DNA from: Plut-88900 sp963668115
GTDB taxonomy: Bacteria > Chloroflexota > Dehalococcoidia > Plut-88900
DNA length: 64,000 nucleotides
Direction of reading: 5' to 3'
Assembly (NCBI GenBank): GCA_963668115.1
Contig: OY764147.1
Coordinates: forward strand, 1,426,001 to 1,490,000
The position numbers were made by a program, and so were the translations under genes. Position 1 is the stretch's first letter. Each line of letters begins with the position of its first letter. Positions 44,468 to 52,939 of this stretch are shown here, piece after piece. The notes under the pieces are model-generated. The model made no database searches and had not been told where the DNA came from. It saw only the letters and a list, made by a program, of their open reading frames with translations.

Positions 44468-46087
44468 ATGAAAAGCGATTTTCTAATCGCGGTGACTCAG
44501 CTTGCCTCTGAGAGAAACCTGCCGCGCGAAGTGGTTATCTCCGCCATCGAAGCAGCCCTCGTATCCGTGTACAAGAGGGAAGGCGAGACGGCGGGGCAAA
44601 ACCTGTCGGTCAAGATCCTGCCCGACACTGGCGAAGTCAAGGTTGCTACCCTGAAGACCGTGGTAGAAGAAGTGACCGATATCGACCTGGAGATCACGCC
44701 CAAAGACGCCAACAACTACAAGAAGGGCGCTGCGATTGGGGATGTCATAGAGATCGAGGCCACCGGGCAGTTTGCGGGCCGAATTGCGGCACAGACGGCC
44801 AAACAGGTGGTGATGCAGAGGCTGAGAGAGGCCGAGCGAGAACTGGTATACCAGGAGTTTTCCGAAAGAGAAGGCGAGATTGCCAGCGCCGTGGTCCAAC
44901 GCCTGGAGCCGAGGCAAGTGATCGTAGACATAGACAAGACCGAAGCCGTCATGCCCGCCCCCGAGATACCCCCCAGCGAACGTTGCCGGCCCGGCCAGAG
45001 GATGAAGGTCCTTGTCCTGGAGGTAAGCCGTAGCATTAAAGGCCCACAGGTGATAGTGTCCCGTACCCACAAGGACCTGGTGAAACGGCTATTTGAACTG
45101 GAGGTTCCTGAGGTTTACAACGGCACGGTTGAAATTAGGTCCATCGCTCGGGAGGCAGGTTACCGCACCAAGGTAGCTGTCTCGGCGCGGCAGGAGGGAA
45201 TCGACCCAGTGGGGTCATGCGTGGGGCTGCGCGGTATTCGTATACAGAACATAGTTAACGAGTTGCACGGAGAGAAAATTGATGTGGTGCAATGGGACAG
45301 AGACCCATCGATTTTCATTGCGAACTCGCTCAGCCCTGCACAGGTGGCTCGGGTGGAGATAGAGGAGGAAGAGCAGGCAGCGATGGTAGTCGTGGCGGAC
45401 CGTCACCTGTCCCTCGCCATAGGAAAAGAGGGCCAGAACGCCAGACTGGCGGCCAAGCTCACGGGATGGCGAATAGACATCAAGGGTGTGAGTGACGCCG
45501 GCGAGAGCAAGATTCGGGCAGCAGCGATTGCGGCCCTTACGCAGCCCGCCCCCAAGGTAGAGGATCCCACCCCCGAGCCTGTCACCGCATCAGCAGAGAC
45601 CCCGGCAGCTGAAACAGAGACATCCCAGCCGGCCGAGGCTGTCCCAGCCGCAGCAGAGGTAATTGAAGAGGCGGTCGCGGTCGCAGAAGAAGCCGCTGCA
45701 GCCCTGGCTGACGAAGCTGTAGAGGCAGAGGTGCCGGAGCCCGTGGCGGTCGAAGAAGTTGCCGTGCCCGAGGAATTGGTCCCGGTAGCCGAGATGGCGG
45801 CCATGGACGATGTAGAGCCGGATTTGAGTGGCTTCCCGGAGCCAGAGTTCCCCGAAGTAATGCCTCAGGCCATAGAAGACATTTGGCCAAGCACGGAGCA
45901 GGAGATTTATCGTCCGGCAACGGAGTTGAGGTTCGCGGAGGACCTGGACCTGTTCATTCCGGGCAGGGGTGGAGGGAAGTCCAAAGGCAAGAAACGGAAG
46001 GGTGGAAAGAAGGGAAGAGGTCAGGGAACCGGTGGGGGGCCAAGCAATTTGGGGGCGTTCCCTAACCCGTCGCGGTCCCGGCGGTAG
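44468..46087 (+). CDS. nusA: Transcription elongation factor NusA
   Basis: About 539 residues from ATG 44468; a TTG at 44450 is in frame but overlaps the GGAGGG ribosome binding site. The N-terminal domain opens MKSDFLIAVTQLASERNLPREVVISAIEAAL. An S1 domain covers about 135-200 and two KH domains 220-350, including GSCVGLRGIRIQNIVNELHGEKIDVVQW and LSLAIGKEGQNARLAAKLTGWRIDI. The last 170 residues are an Ala/Glu/Val/Pro-rich acidic tail and a basic Lys/Gly-rich end that I cannot assign. NusA binds RNA polymerase and affects pausing, termination and antitermination. It heads the nusA-ylxR-infB-rbfA-truB operon; the usual upstream rimP is absent. Confidence 0.96.
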   Translation: MKSDFLIAVTQLASERNLPREVVISAIEAALVSVYKREGETAGQNLSVKILPDTGEVKVATLKTVVEEVTDIDLEITPKDANNYKKGAAIGDVIEIEATGQFAGRIAAQTAKQVVMQRLREAERELVYQEFSEREGEIASAVVQRLEPRQVIVDIDKTEAVMPAPEIPPSERCRPGQRMKVLVLEVSRSIKGPQVIVSRTHKDLVKRLFELEVPEVYNGTVEIRSIAREAGYRTKVAVSARQEGIDPVGSCVGLRGIRIQNIVNELHGEKIDVVQWDRDPSIFIANSLSPAQVARVEIEEEEQAAMVVVADRHLSLAIGKEGQNARLAAKLTGWRIDIKGVSDAGESKIRAAAIAALTQPAPKVEDPTPEPVTASAETPAAETETSQPAEAVPAAAEVIEEAVAVAEEAAAALADEAVEAEVPEPVAVEEVAVPEELVPVAEMAAMDDVEPDLSGFPEPEFPEVMPQAIEDIWPSTEQEIYRPATELRFAEDLDLFIPGRGGGKSKGKKRKGGKKGRGQGTGGGPSNLGAFPNPSRSRR

Positions 46088-46138
46088 CCTGAGTGAGGGC
46101 TTAGGGTGCAGGTCCCGGGTCAGAAATGGTAAATAAGG

Positions 46139-46456
46139 TTGGTCAAGAACATCACTGTCAAACAGAGACGCATGCCGCCACAGCGGACCTGCATCTCTTG
46201 TCGCGGGGTGTTCGACAAGCGCCAGCTAAGCCGGATAGTGCGAAGGCCTGAGGGAAAGGTCACCCTAGACCCTAGCGGCAAGATGTCGGGCAGGGGGGCT
46301 TATCTTTGCAGCAACCCCGAATGCTGGTTGAGGGCGATAAAGTCCCAAAGGCTGGAAAAAGCCCTTAACTCCAGGGTTTCGGCTGAAGTCCTGGCTGTTG
46401 TAAAGGAGAAGGCAGAGTCATTAAAAGGAGAAGCCGTGGCGTCGACCGCAAGTTAG
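46139..46456 (+). CDS. ylxR: YlxR family RNA-binding protein
   Basis: A 105-residue YlxR (DUF448) protein, with the family motif PQRTCISCRGVFDKRQLSRIVRRPEG and GRGAYLCSNPECW. YlxR binds RNA and, from work in other bacteria, is associated with RNase P and the nusA-infB operon. The start is uncertain: TTG 46139 gives 105 residues, while ATG 46172 (MPPQRTC) would give 94; neither has a strong ribosome binding site. It sits between nusA and infB as in most bacteria. Confidence 0.88.
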   Translation: MVKNITVKQRRMPPQRTCISCRGVFDKRQLSRIVRRPEGKVTLDPSGKMSGRGAYLCSNPECWLRAIKSQRLEKALNSRVSAEVLAVVKEKAESLKGEAVASTAS

Positions 46457-46481
46457 GAAATAACACGTAGGTCTTGTATAG

Positions 46482-46515
46482 ATCGTTCGGGAAGTAAAAT
46501 CGTTCGGGAAGTAAA
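46482..46515 (+). repeat. 17-bp tandem duplication just before infB
   Basis: ATCGTTCGGGAAGTAAA is present twice in direct succession (46482-46498 and 46499-46515), ending at the base before the TTG start of infB. It duplicates the region where the ribosome would bind. Confidence 0.9.
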
Positions 46516-48342
46516 TTGGTTTCAGGTCAATCCAACACTACAAGAAGCAGAAGGGTCCGTCAGGGCGTAAACGTCGAGACGAGACCCGTTTCCGGCCCCC
46601 CGCTGGAGATCCCCGGCGCCATAGCCGTGCAGGGCCTGTCGGAGCTGATGCGGGCCAGTGGCATCGAGGTGATCAAGCAGTTGATGCGCCGCGGCGTGAT
46701 GGCAAACATCAACCAAGTAATTGACTACGAGACCGCCTCGATAATTGCATCAGACTTCGGGTTCTCTCCCCAGCAGGAGGAGTCTCGGGACACGGGGGTC
46801 AAGGACGCCAAGGGAGCCGACACCGAGCTTGACGAGGACCTGGAGCCTCGTGCGCCGATAGTCACGATACTGGGCCACGTAGACCATGGCAAAACGTCTC
46901 TGCTGGATGTCATCAGGAACACCTCGGTCACTGCTTCCGAAAAGGGTGGTATCACTCAGCACATCGGGGCGTACCAAGTGGGCGTAGACGGCCAACCTGT
47001 AACTTTCCTGGACACCCCGGGGCACGAGGCCTTTACGGCGATGCGGGCCCGAGGGGCACAAGTCACGGATATCGCCGTGCTGGTGGTGGCCGCGGATGAC
47101 GGTGTCATGCCCCAGACCCGAGAAGCAATCGACCACGCAAAAGCAGCGGAAGTGCCCATTATTGTGGCGCTTAACAAGATGGACGTGCCCGGCGCCAATC
47201 CTGACAGGGTCAAGCAGCAGCTGTCCGAGGTCGGGCTCATTGCCGAGGAATGGGGCGGCGACACAATAGTCGTACCCCTTTCGGCGAAGACGCATGAAGG
47301 GGTGCAGGACCTTCTTGAGAACATCGTGCTTGTAGCCGAAGTTGCAGAGTTGAAGAGCAATCCGGAGGGGAAGGCCCGCGGGGTGGTAGTAGAAGCGAAG
47401 CTGGATACGACCAGGGGCCCCATTGCCACGGTTCTGGTCCAGTCTGGGACGCTAAAGTCGGGAGACCGGTTCTTCGCGGGAGATATCAAGGGCAAAGTAC
47501 GGGCGCTATTTGACTACCGGGGGCAGAAGATGGCAGAGGCCGGCCCCGCGGTGCCCGTGGAAGTGCTGGGGTTCGACAGCGTTCCCAGGACGGGAGACAT
47601 CCTGGTGGCCGCTGAGACGGGACGCAAAGGCACGTCAGCCGCTGAGCGCAGAGAGCGTCAGATGGCGACCCGGGACGAGGGGCATGGTGATGCGGAGGCG
47701 CTGCTGGCCCAAGTGCGGGTGGGATACAGCAAGGAATTGAACGTAATCCTCAAAACGGATGTGGAAGGGAGCGGGGAGGCGCTAAGGAGCGCCCTTGAAG
47801 ATATATCCACCGACGAGGTTGTAGTCAAAGTGATCCGCACCAGCAGCGGCATCGTGACAGAGACAGACGTGCTACTGGCGTCCGCTTCGGATGCTGTGAT
47901 ACTGGCCTTCAACACAAGAGATGAGGCCGGGGCCCGACGACTCGCCGACATTGAAGGCGTAGACATCCGGCACTACGATATCATCTACGACATGCTGGAC
48001 TATGTCACCGCCGCGGCATCCGGCATGCTTGAGCCCGTCTACCGTGAGACAGTCGAAGCGCGGGCGATAGTCAAGGAAGTGTTCGACGTGAAGGGCGGCA
48101 AGGTGGCAGGCATTGGGGTGGGGGAGGGGAGGTTGAACCGGAACGCAATTATACGGGTGATTAGAAACGGCAACCCGGTCTACGAGGGCAAGATCAAGAG
48201 CCTGCGACACTTCAAGGACAATGTAAGGGAAATCGCCTCGGGTTCCGAGGGCGGGCTCGGGCTCGAAGGCTTTGACAATTTCGAGGCCGGCGACGAGCTG
48301 GTGGCCTTCAGGAAAGACCTGGTCACCGCACCATCCAACTAG
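46516..48342 (+). CDS. infB: Translation initiation factor IF-2
   Basis: A 608-residue IF-2, compact because it lacks the long N-terminal extension seen in many bacteria. The G domain has GHVDHGKTSLLD near residue 120, the DTPGHEAF and NKMD motifs, and an EKGGITQHIGAY switch I region. Domains II to IV follow and the fMet-tRNA binding C-terminus ends FEAGDELVAFRKDL. The start is a TTG with a weak GGGAAG site inside the 17-bp duplication; no in-frame ATG lies close by. IF-2 guides initiator tRNA to the 30S subunit. Confidence 0.95.
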   Translation: MVSGQSNTTRSRRVRQGVNVETRPVSGPPLEIPGAIAVQGLSELMRASGIEVIKQLMRRGVMANINQVIDYETASIIASDFGFSPQQEESRDTGVKDAKGADTELDEDLEPRAPIVTILGHVDHGKTSLLDVIRNTSVTASEKGGITQHIGAYQVGVDGQPVTFLDTPGHEAFTAMRARGAQVTDIAVLVVAADDGVMPQTREAIDHAKAAEVPIIVALNKMDVPGANPDRVKQQLSEVGLIAEEWGGDTIVVPLSAKTHEGVQDLLENIVLVAEVAELKSNPEGKARGVVVEAKLDTTRGPIATVLVQSGTLKSGDRFFAGDIKGKVRALFDYRGQKMAEAGPAVPVEVLGFDSVPRTGDILVAAETGRKGTSAAERRERQMATRDEGHGDAEALLAQVRVGYSKELNVILKTDVEGSGEALRSALEDISTDEVVVKVIRTSSGIVTETDVLLASASDAVILAFNTRDEAGARRLADIEGVDIRHYDIIYDMLDYVTAAASGMLEPVYRETVEARAIVKEVFDVKGGKVAGIGVGEGRLNRNAIIRVIRNGNPVYEGKIKSLRHFKDNVREIASGSEGGLGLEGFDNFEAGDELVAFRKDLVTAPSN

Positions 48343-48398
48343 CCCCGGGCCCAAAGCACCCTTTCCCTAGGCCTTCAATATCCTACCGGAATCCCACT

Positions 48399-48773
48399 AT
48401 GAGCAGGCGTACCTTAAGAGTCAGTGAATTGCTACGCGAGGAGCTCAGCGCGCTCCTCCAGAGAAACGTCCGGGACCCGAGGCTCAACCGGATGCTTTCT
48501 ATTACCTCTGTTTCCGTATCCAGCGACCTCAAACAGGCTACGGTCTTCGTGAGCGCGATGGGGACGCGGGAGGAGAAGTCGGAGGTGGAGAAGGGTTTGG
48601 AGGCGGCAGGAAGCTACCTGAGGAGAAGCCTAGGAGAACGGCTATCGCTGCGTTACATCCCTCGGTTGGCTTTCCAACTGGACGACTCGATTGAGAGAGG
48701 GGCCAGGCTGAACAGCATTATCAATAGCTTCGAATTTGCCGAAGAAGGCGCCGAGGCAACGGGGGAGAATTGA
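48399..48773 (+). CDS. rbfA: Ribosome-binding factor A
   Basis: A 124-residue RbfA with the KH-like fold: RVSELLREELSALLQRNVRDPRLNRMLSITSVSVSSDLKQATVFVS and the C-terminal RYIPRLAFQLDDSIERGARLNSII. It helps mature the 30S subunit. Its stop overlaps the TTG start of truB (TTGA, 48770-48773), indicating coupled translation. Confidence 0.95.
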   Translation: MSRRTLRVSELLREELSALLQRNVRDPRLNRMLSITSVSVSSDLKQATVFVSAMGTREEKSEVEKGLEAAGSYLRRSLGERLSLRYIPRLAFQLDDSIERGARLNSIINSFEFAEEGAEATGEN

Positions 48774-49723
48774 CAGTTTCGGGAATATTGAACCTCTGTA
48801 AGCCTTTAGGCTGCACTTCCTTCGATATGGTGAAGCGAATCAGGAGGCTGTCGGGCGAAAAGAAGGTGGGACACGGGGGAACCCTGGACCCTCTGGCATC
48901 CGGGGTGCTGCCCATATGTCTCGGGCGCGCTACTCGGGTGAGTGAATTTCTGGCGGATTCCAGCAAGAGCTACCGAGCCGTGATGAAGTTCGGAGAGGCG
49001 ACGGACACCTATGATGCCGAAGGAACCGTTACCGAAGAAAATGACGCATCCCACCTGACCCTGGAGAAAGTCGAGGAGTCCCTGGGACCGTTTCGCGGAA
49101 TCATCCTCCAGGAGCCGCCCATGTACAGCGCCCTGAAACACGAGGGCAAGCGGCTCTACGAACTGGCGCGGGAGGGCATAACCATTGAGCGGCCAAAGAG
49201 GGAGACTGCAGTGCACAAGCTGCAAATCCTCACCTGGGAACCTCCCTACGCAACCATCTACGTCGACTGTGGCCGAGGCACCTATGTCAGGTCTTTGGCC
49301 CATGATATCGGGCAAGCGTTGGGGGTCGGGGCTCATCTCACGGAACTGGTCAGGCTTCGCTCGGGACCGTTTGACATCTCGGAGTCAGTAACACCCGAGG
49401 AATTCGAAGAGGCCGTGGAGGCCAGCAACTGGCGGGACATCATGTTCCCCATGGACTTCGCACTCAGCAATATGCCTGCAGTCATCCTGGACAAGAGAGC
49501 GGAGAGGGCCACGACAAACGGTCAGCCCATCCCCGTTTCCTACCTGGACTACGACAAGATATCCACGGCGGCTGCCCAGCTATCGAGCGCTTATAGGGAG
49601 CCTGGCGAATTGATACTCTGTAGAGCCTATTCGCAGGAAGGTCGATTCCTGGCAGTAATCTCGGCACCCACCCCCCGAGGCCCGTGGAGTCCCAAGCGCG
49701 TCTTCGCACCCCAGAATGAATGA
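48770..49723 (+). CDS. truB: tRNA pseudouridine-55 synthase TruB
   Basis: A 317-residue TruB. The catalytic segment is GHGGTLDPLASGVLPICLGRATR near residues 34-54, with the invariant Asp. The family motifs YRAVMKFGEATDTYDAEG and CGRGTYVRSLAHDIGQALG follow, and a C-terminal PUA-like domain is present. It forms pseudouridine 55 in the T loop of tRNAs. The TTG start overlaps the rbfA stop; it is the last gene of the nusA operon. Confidence 0.95.
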   Translation: MTVSGILNLCKPLGCTSFDMVKRIRRLSGEKKVGHGGTLDPLASGVLPICLGRATRVSEFLADSSKSYRAVMKFGEATDTYDAEGTVTEENDASHLTLEKVEESLGPFRGIILQEPPMYSALKHEGKRLYELAREGITIERPKRETAVHKLQILTWEPPYATIYVDCGRGTYVRSLAHDIGQALGVGAHLTELVRLRSGPFDISESVTPEEFEEAVEASNWRDIMFPMDFALSNMPAVILDKRAERATTNGQPIPVSYLDYDKISTAAAQLSSAYREPGELILCRAYSQEGRFLAVISAPTPRGPWSPKRVFAPQNE

Positions 49724-49806
49724 TGCCTGTGACTCTGTTCCGAAGTGGAACGGCAAGGTCACCGAAGACCAGCGTTCGAAGCCGACAAGCTTGACAGTCA
49801 CAGGCA
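49724..49806 (+). other. Possible cloverleaf-like structured RNA after truB
   Basis: An 11-bp perfect inverted repeat (TGCCTGTGACT 49724-49734, AGTCACAGGCA 49796-49806) encloses three small hairpins: GTTCC/GGAAC (49737-49751), GGTC/GACC (49757-49770) and AAGC/GCTT (49779-49792). The whole is 83 bases and would fold as a four-way junction. It is not a tRNA by anticodon or T-arm rules. Its last arm overlaps a promoter -35. It could be a terminator or stabiliser of the nusA operon mRNA, or chance. Confidence 0.35.
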
Positions 49807-49819
49807 CGATTGTTAAAGT
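49791..49819 (+). promoter_or_regulatory. Promoter of the phospholipid gene set
   Basis: TTGACA (49791-49796), a 17-base spacer and TAAAGT (49814-49819). The following 260 bases before ATG 50084 show no gene I can support; if this promoter is used, the leader is long. Confidence 0.5.
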
Positions 49820-50083
49820 CGCAGGGAAATCAGGATGGGGTGGGGTGGCTGTCGGCACGCCTGCGGATGGTCACAAACCGAGGCGTCGCCACAGGGACAG
49901 CCGGATAAACCAGCGAACTTCATCAGGGCTCGAACAGGGTGCAGTGAGCAAATCTCCAGTACGTCACACCCCCGAGTCTCAGCCCCGAACCCCCTTACTC
50001 GACACAATCTCCGCCTCCTTTCATCCCTCCTTGCTGCCTCGGCTCGCAAGGCGACAAAGATTGCAGACGTCACTGAAAGACTA

Positions 50084-51085
50084 ATGCTCTGGAAGTACTT
50101 CGCACTGCTTGCCGCAGTTGCCCTTGTTGGCCCTATGCCCAGAAGGGTTGGCTATTTCATCGCCCGTATCGTAGCCGACCTTATTTTTCTGACTTCTCGA
50201 AGGGCAAAGGCCGGGATAATGGAGAACTTGTGGCACGTACTCGGCCCGGATGTCGATGACAATGAGCTTAATCGTCTCGCTCTCGAAGCGTTCCGGAACG
50301 CATCCCGGAATACTTTCGACCTGATCAACATCCCCAGGCGGGACCCCAGCACTCTGGAGAAACCTGTCACGGTACACGGGTGGGAGCACATGGAAAGTGC
50401 ACTGGCTCGGGGGAATGGGGTGGTGCTGGCATCCATCCACATGGGGAACATGGACATGTCCATCCAGGTAATCAGGGCCAGGGGGGTGGACGTGACGATC
50501 CTGGCCGAGGTGGAAGAGCCCGAGCAGCTGTACCGGAAGACCAGCAGCCTACGAAGCTTTAACGGCATCTCCATTCTACCCGTGACATACTCCGGCATTA
50601 AAGTCGCCATGAAGAAGTTGCAGAAGGGGGGGCTTGTGGCAATTGCCTGCGACCGGGCCCTACAGGGCAGCGGGCAATACCGGCCATTCTTCGGACAGGA
50701 AGCGCTGCTGCCAATCGGCGGCGTGGAGCTGGCATACCGGACCGGAGCGGCCATTTTGCCTGCATTCACATTCAGGGAAAAGGGCTACAAGTTTTCCATG
50801 CACTTCGAAGCCCCAATCATTTTGCACCGGGAAGCCGGACGCGAGGACTGCATAGAGTCGGGGCTTTCAAGAATCGTTACTCTGATGGAGGAGTACATTG
50901 CCCGTCACCCCGAGCAATGGATGGTCTTCGAACCGATATGGCGCGAAGAGTCTTCCGTTCCTTTGAAGACAGCGTCATTGACCAGTGGCAGGAGGGCTTT
51001 GAACGGTGTAGGGCCCAGAGCAATCAGCTCGAATGGGAGTCAGGCGGGGGCATCAAGGGCCTCGACTCCATCAACAAAGCGTTGA
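50084..51085 (+). CDS. Lysophospholipid acyltransferase family (LpxL/PatA-like)
   Basis: A 333-residue membrane-associated acyltransferase from ATG 50084; the open frame begins at 49835, but the upstream part has no family similarity. It has an N-terminal hydrophobic segment with GPMPRRVGYFIARIVADLIF, the acyltransferase HxxxxD motif HMGNMDM near residue 120, and the AIACDRALQGSGQYRPFFG segment near 190. LpxL-type enzymes acylate lipid A; the related PatA acylates phosphatidylinositol mannosides in Actinobacteria. Because the next two genes are PimA-like and a CDP-alcohol phosphotransferase, the PatA-like role is favoured. Its stop overlaps the next start (TTGA). Confidence 0.82.
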   Translation: MLWKYFALLAAVALVGPMPRRVGYFIARIVADLIFLTSRRAKAGIMENLWHVLGPDVDDNELNRLALEAFRNASRNTFDLINIPRRDPSTLEKPVTVHGWEHMESALARGNGVVLASIHMGNMDMSIQVIRARGVDVTILAEVEEPEQLYRKTSSLRSFNGISILPVTYSGIKVAMKKLQKGGLVAIACDRALQGSGQYRPFFGQEALLPIGGVELAYRTGAAILPAFTFREKGYKFSMHFEAPIILHREAGREDCIESGLSRIVTLMEEYIARHPEQWMVFEPIWREESSVPLKTASLTSGRRALNGVGPRAISSNGSQAGASRASTPSTKR

Positions 51086-52254
51086 ATATAGGCTTCGTTT
51101 CGATATATGACTTCGGATATCCGGGTGGCGTTAATCTTCACGTGGCAAACCTCGCCGAGCAGTTTGCCAAGGAAGGCCATCGTGTCCGCATAATAGCCCC
51201 CTGCTCCCGGGAAACGGACCAGTTCGGGACCGACAAACTGATACCACTCGGCTGGTCCATCCCCCTTCACACCGCCGGCACCACCGCCCGTATAGTCATT
51301 TCTCCCCGACTCACGAGCAAAGTGATCCCAATCCTGGAACGAGAGAACTTCGACCTACTCCATTTTCACGAACCCTTCTGCCCCACCCTCCCCACCACCA
51401 TCCTGCGAAACTCAAGAGCCGTCAACGTTGCAACTTTCCATGCCTTTCACGGCAATCGCAGGGTCATAGGAGTATCAAGTGCGGACAGGCTATATACTCT
51501 ATTCAACAGGTACGTGAGGAAGCGCTGGCTGAGTCGGCTGGACGCCAAAATCGCCGTGTCCCAGGCGGCGCTGGAATTCATTTCGAAGCACTTTCCCAGC
51601 GATTACAATATCATCCCCAACGGCATCGACCTGCAGGCCTTCAACCCATACGTAAAGCCTCTGGAGCAGTACAACGATGGTTATGTCAATATTCTCTTTG
51701 TAGGCAGAATGGAAAAGCGCAAGGGCCTAAAGTACCTAATCAGCGCTTACTCCAAGCTGAAGTGGGACTATCCGAAGATAAGGCTTTTGATAGTTGGGCC
51801 TGGGAACATGGACGCCGATTCTGCCCAACTCCTCGGTGAACGCAACCCGCCCGACGTGGTGGTCGTGGGCAACGTTCACCACGAGGAGCTCCCCCGCTAC
51901 TACCGGACCGCCGACATTTACTGCTCCCCGGCAACGGGCAAGGAGAGCTTCGGCATAGTGCTGCTGGAAGGGATGGCGACCAGGTCTGCCGTTGTAGCCT
52001 CAAATATCATTGGATATGCCGGTGTGATGAGTGACGGGGTACAGGGGTTACTGGTACCGCCCAAGGATGAGGAAGCCTTGGCCTCGGCGTTGGCCCGACT
52101 CATCGAAGACGAAGAGTTAAGGGTGGCAATGGCCAACCGCGGGCTTGCCCATGTACAGGAGTTCAGCTGGGACAAGGTGGCGGGGCGGGTTATGCGGGTC
52201 TATGAGGATGCCCAGGCCAACCACAAGGTTCGGATGGCAGCGGAGTTAAACTAG
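51082..52254 (+). CDS. PimA-like family 4 glycosyltransferase
   Basis: A 390-residue GT4 enzyme if it starts at TTG 51082, which overlaps the previous stop; an upstream ATG at 50917 would overlap by 169 bases. It parallels mycobacterial PimA motif by motif: GYPGGVNLHVANLAEQFAKEGHRV, FDLLHFHEPFCPTLP, IPNGIDLQAF, LFVGRMEKRKGLKYL, and the E-x7-E type KESFGIVLLEGMATRSAVVAS. PimA transfers mannose from GDP-mannose to phosphatidylinositol. The donor and acceptor here are inferred from this similarity and from the neighbours. Confidence 0.82.
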   Translation: MNIGFVSIYDFGYPGGVNLHVANLAEQFAKEGHRVRIIAPCSRETDQFGTDKLIPLGWSIPLHTAGTTARIVISPRLTSKVIPILERENFDLLHFHEPFCPTLPTTILRNSRAVNVATFHAFHGNRRVIGVSSADRLYTLFNRYVRKRWLSRLDAKIAVSQAALEFISKHFPSDYNIIPNGIDLQAFNPYVKPLEQYNDGYVNILFVGRMEKRKGLKYLISAYSKLKWDYPKIRLLIVGPGNMDADSAQLLGERNPPDVVVVGNVHHEELPRYYRTADIYCSPATGKESFGIVLLEGMATRSAVVASNIIGYAGVMSDGVQGLLVPPKDEEALASALARLIEDEELRVAMANRGLAHVQEFSWDKVAGRVMRVYEDAQANHKVRMAAELN

Positions 52255-52300
52255 AGCCTGAGGGCCCGTATAATACGACCTCCCGCGCCGGGACGCTCAT

Positions 52301-52939
52301 ATGAAGAAAGACAGCCGACGTAAAGTTTTCCTAGACACCGCCCATCTGCGGGACAGGGCGAAAGACCTGCTCACGGAGCGGTTCTCCAACCCGACGGCCC
52401 GGGTGCTGTCGGGTCGGGGGTTTACGCCGAACAAGATTACCGTGGCCGGTGGCATAATCGCTGCAGCCGCGGGAGCCGTCGCGGCAACCGGGAGGCTGCC
52501 AGAGGCCGGGGCCCTAGTCCTGGCCGCAGGCGCCCTGGACCTGGTGGACGGGTCTATGGCAAGGCTGACGGGCCAGCAGAGCAAGTTCGGGGCCGTGCTG
52601 GACTCCACCTTCGACAGGCTGGGCGAGGCAGCACTGCTCTTCGGGTTGCTTGCTCTTTACAGCGGCCTGGGTCAGCTGCCCAACGTGCTTCTGGTGTTCG
52701 CGGCGATGTTCGGGTCCGTGCTGGTTAGCTACATCAAGGCGCGGGCCGAGGGCGAGGGGATAGACTGCAACGTGGGGCTGCTGTCTCGGGGGGAGCGGGT
52801 GGTGCTGATGGGCCTCGGTTTGCTGATCAACCAAGTGCCGCCCGTATTGCTGATCTTGACCTTCTTCTCCTACGTCACCGCCGCCCAAAGGCTCTGGCAG
52901 GTGAAGAAGGCTACGGAAGGCGACGCCGGAGGCTACTAA
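52301..52939 (+). CDS. CDP-alcohol phosphatidyltransferase (PI-phosphate synthase-like)
   Basis: A 212-residue integral membrane enzyme with five or six helices and the complete family signature DGSMARLTGQQSKFGAVLDS, followed by TFD (DG-x2-AR-x8-G-x3-D-x3-D), near residues 85-107. Members join a CDP-activated lipid to an alcohol; with PimA- and PatA-like neighbours, inositol phosphate is the most likely alcohol (inference), though glycerol phosphate (PgsA) is not excluded. Its stop codon overlaps the convergent prfB stop by four bases. Confidence 0.85.
   Translation: MKKDSRRKVFLDTAHLRDRAKDLLTERFSNPTARVLSGRGFTPNKITVAGGIIAAAAGAVAATGRLPEAGALVLAAGALDLVDGSMARLTGQQSKFGAVLDSTFDRLGEAALLFGLLALYSGLGQLPNVLLVFAAMFGSVLVSYIKARAEGEGIDCNVGLLSRGERVVLMGLGLLINQVPPVLLILTFFSYVTAAQRLWQVKKATEGDAGGY

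Noticed and set aside
49716..50084. 122-residue + strand frame between truB and the acyltransferase
   Set aside because: No family similarity, composition biased to Arg, Ser and Pro, and it overlaps the inverted repeat and promoter.
50917..52254. ATG 50917 as start of the PimA-like gene
   Set aside because: It would overlap the acyltransferase by 169 bases with non-homologous sequence; TTG 51082 overlaps the stop neatly as in rbfA-truB.
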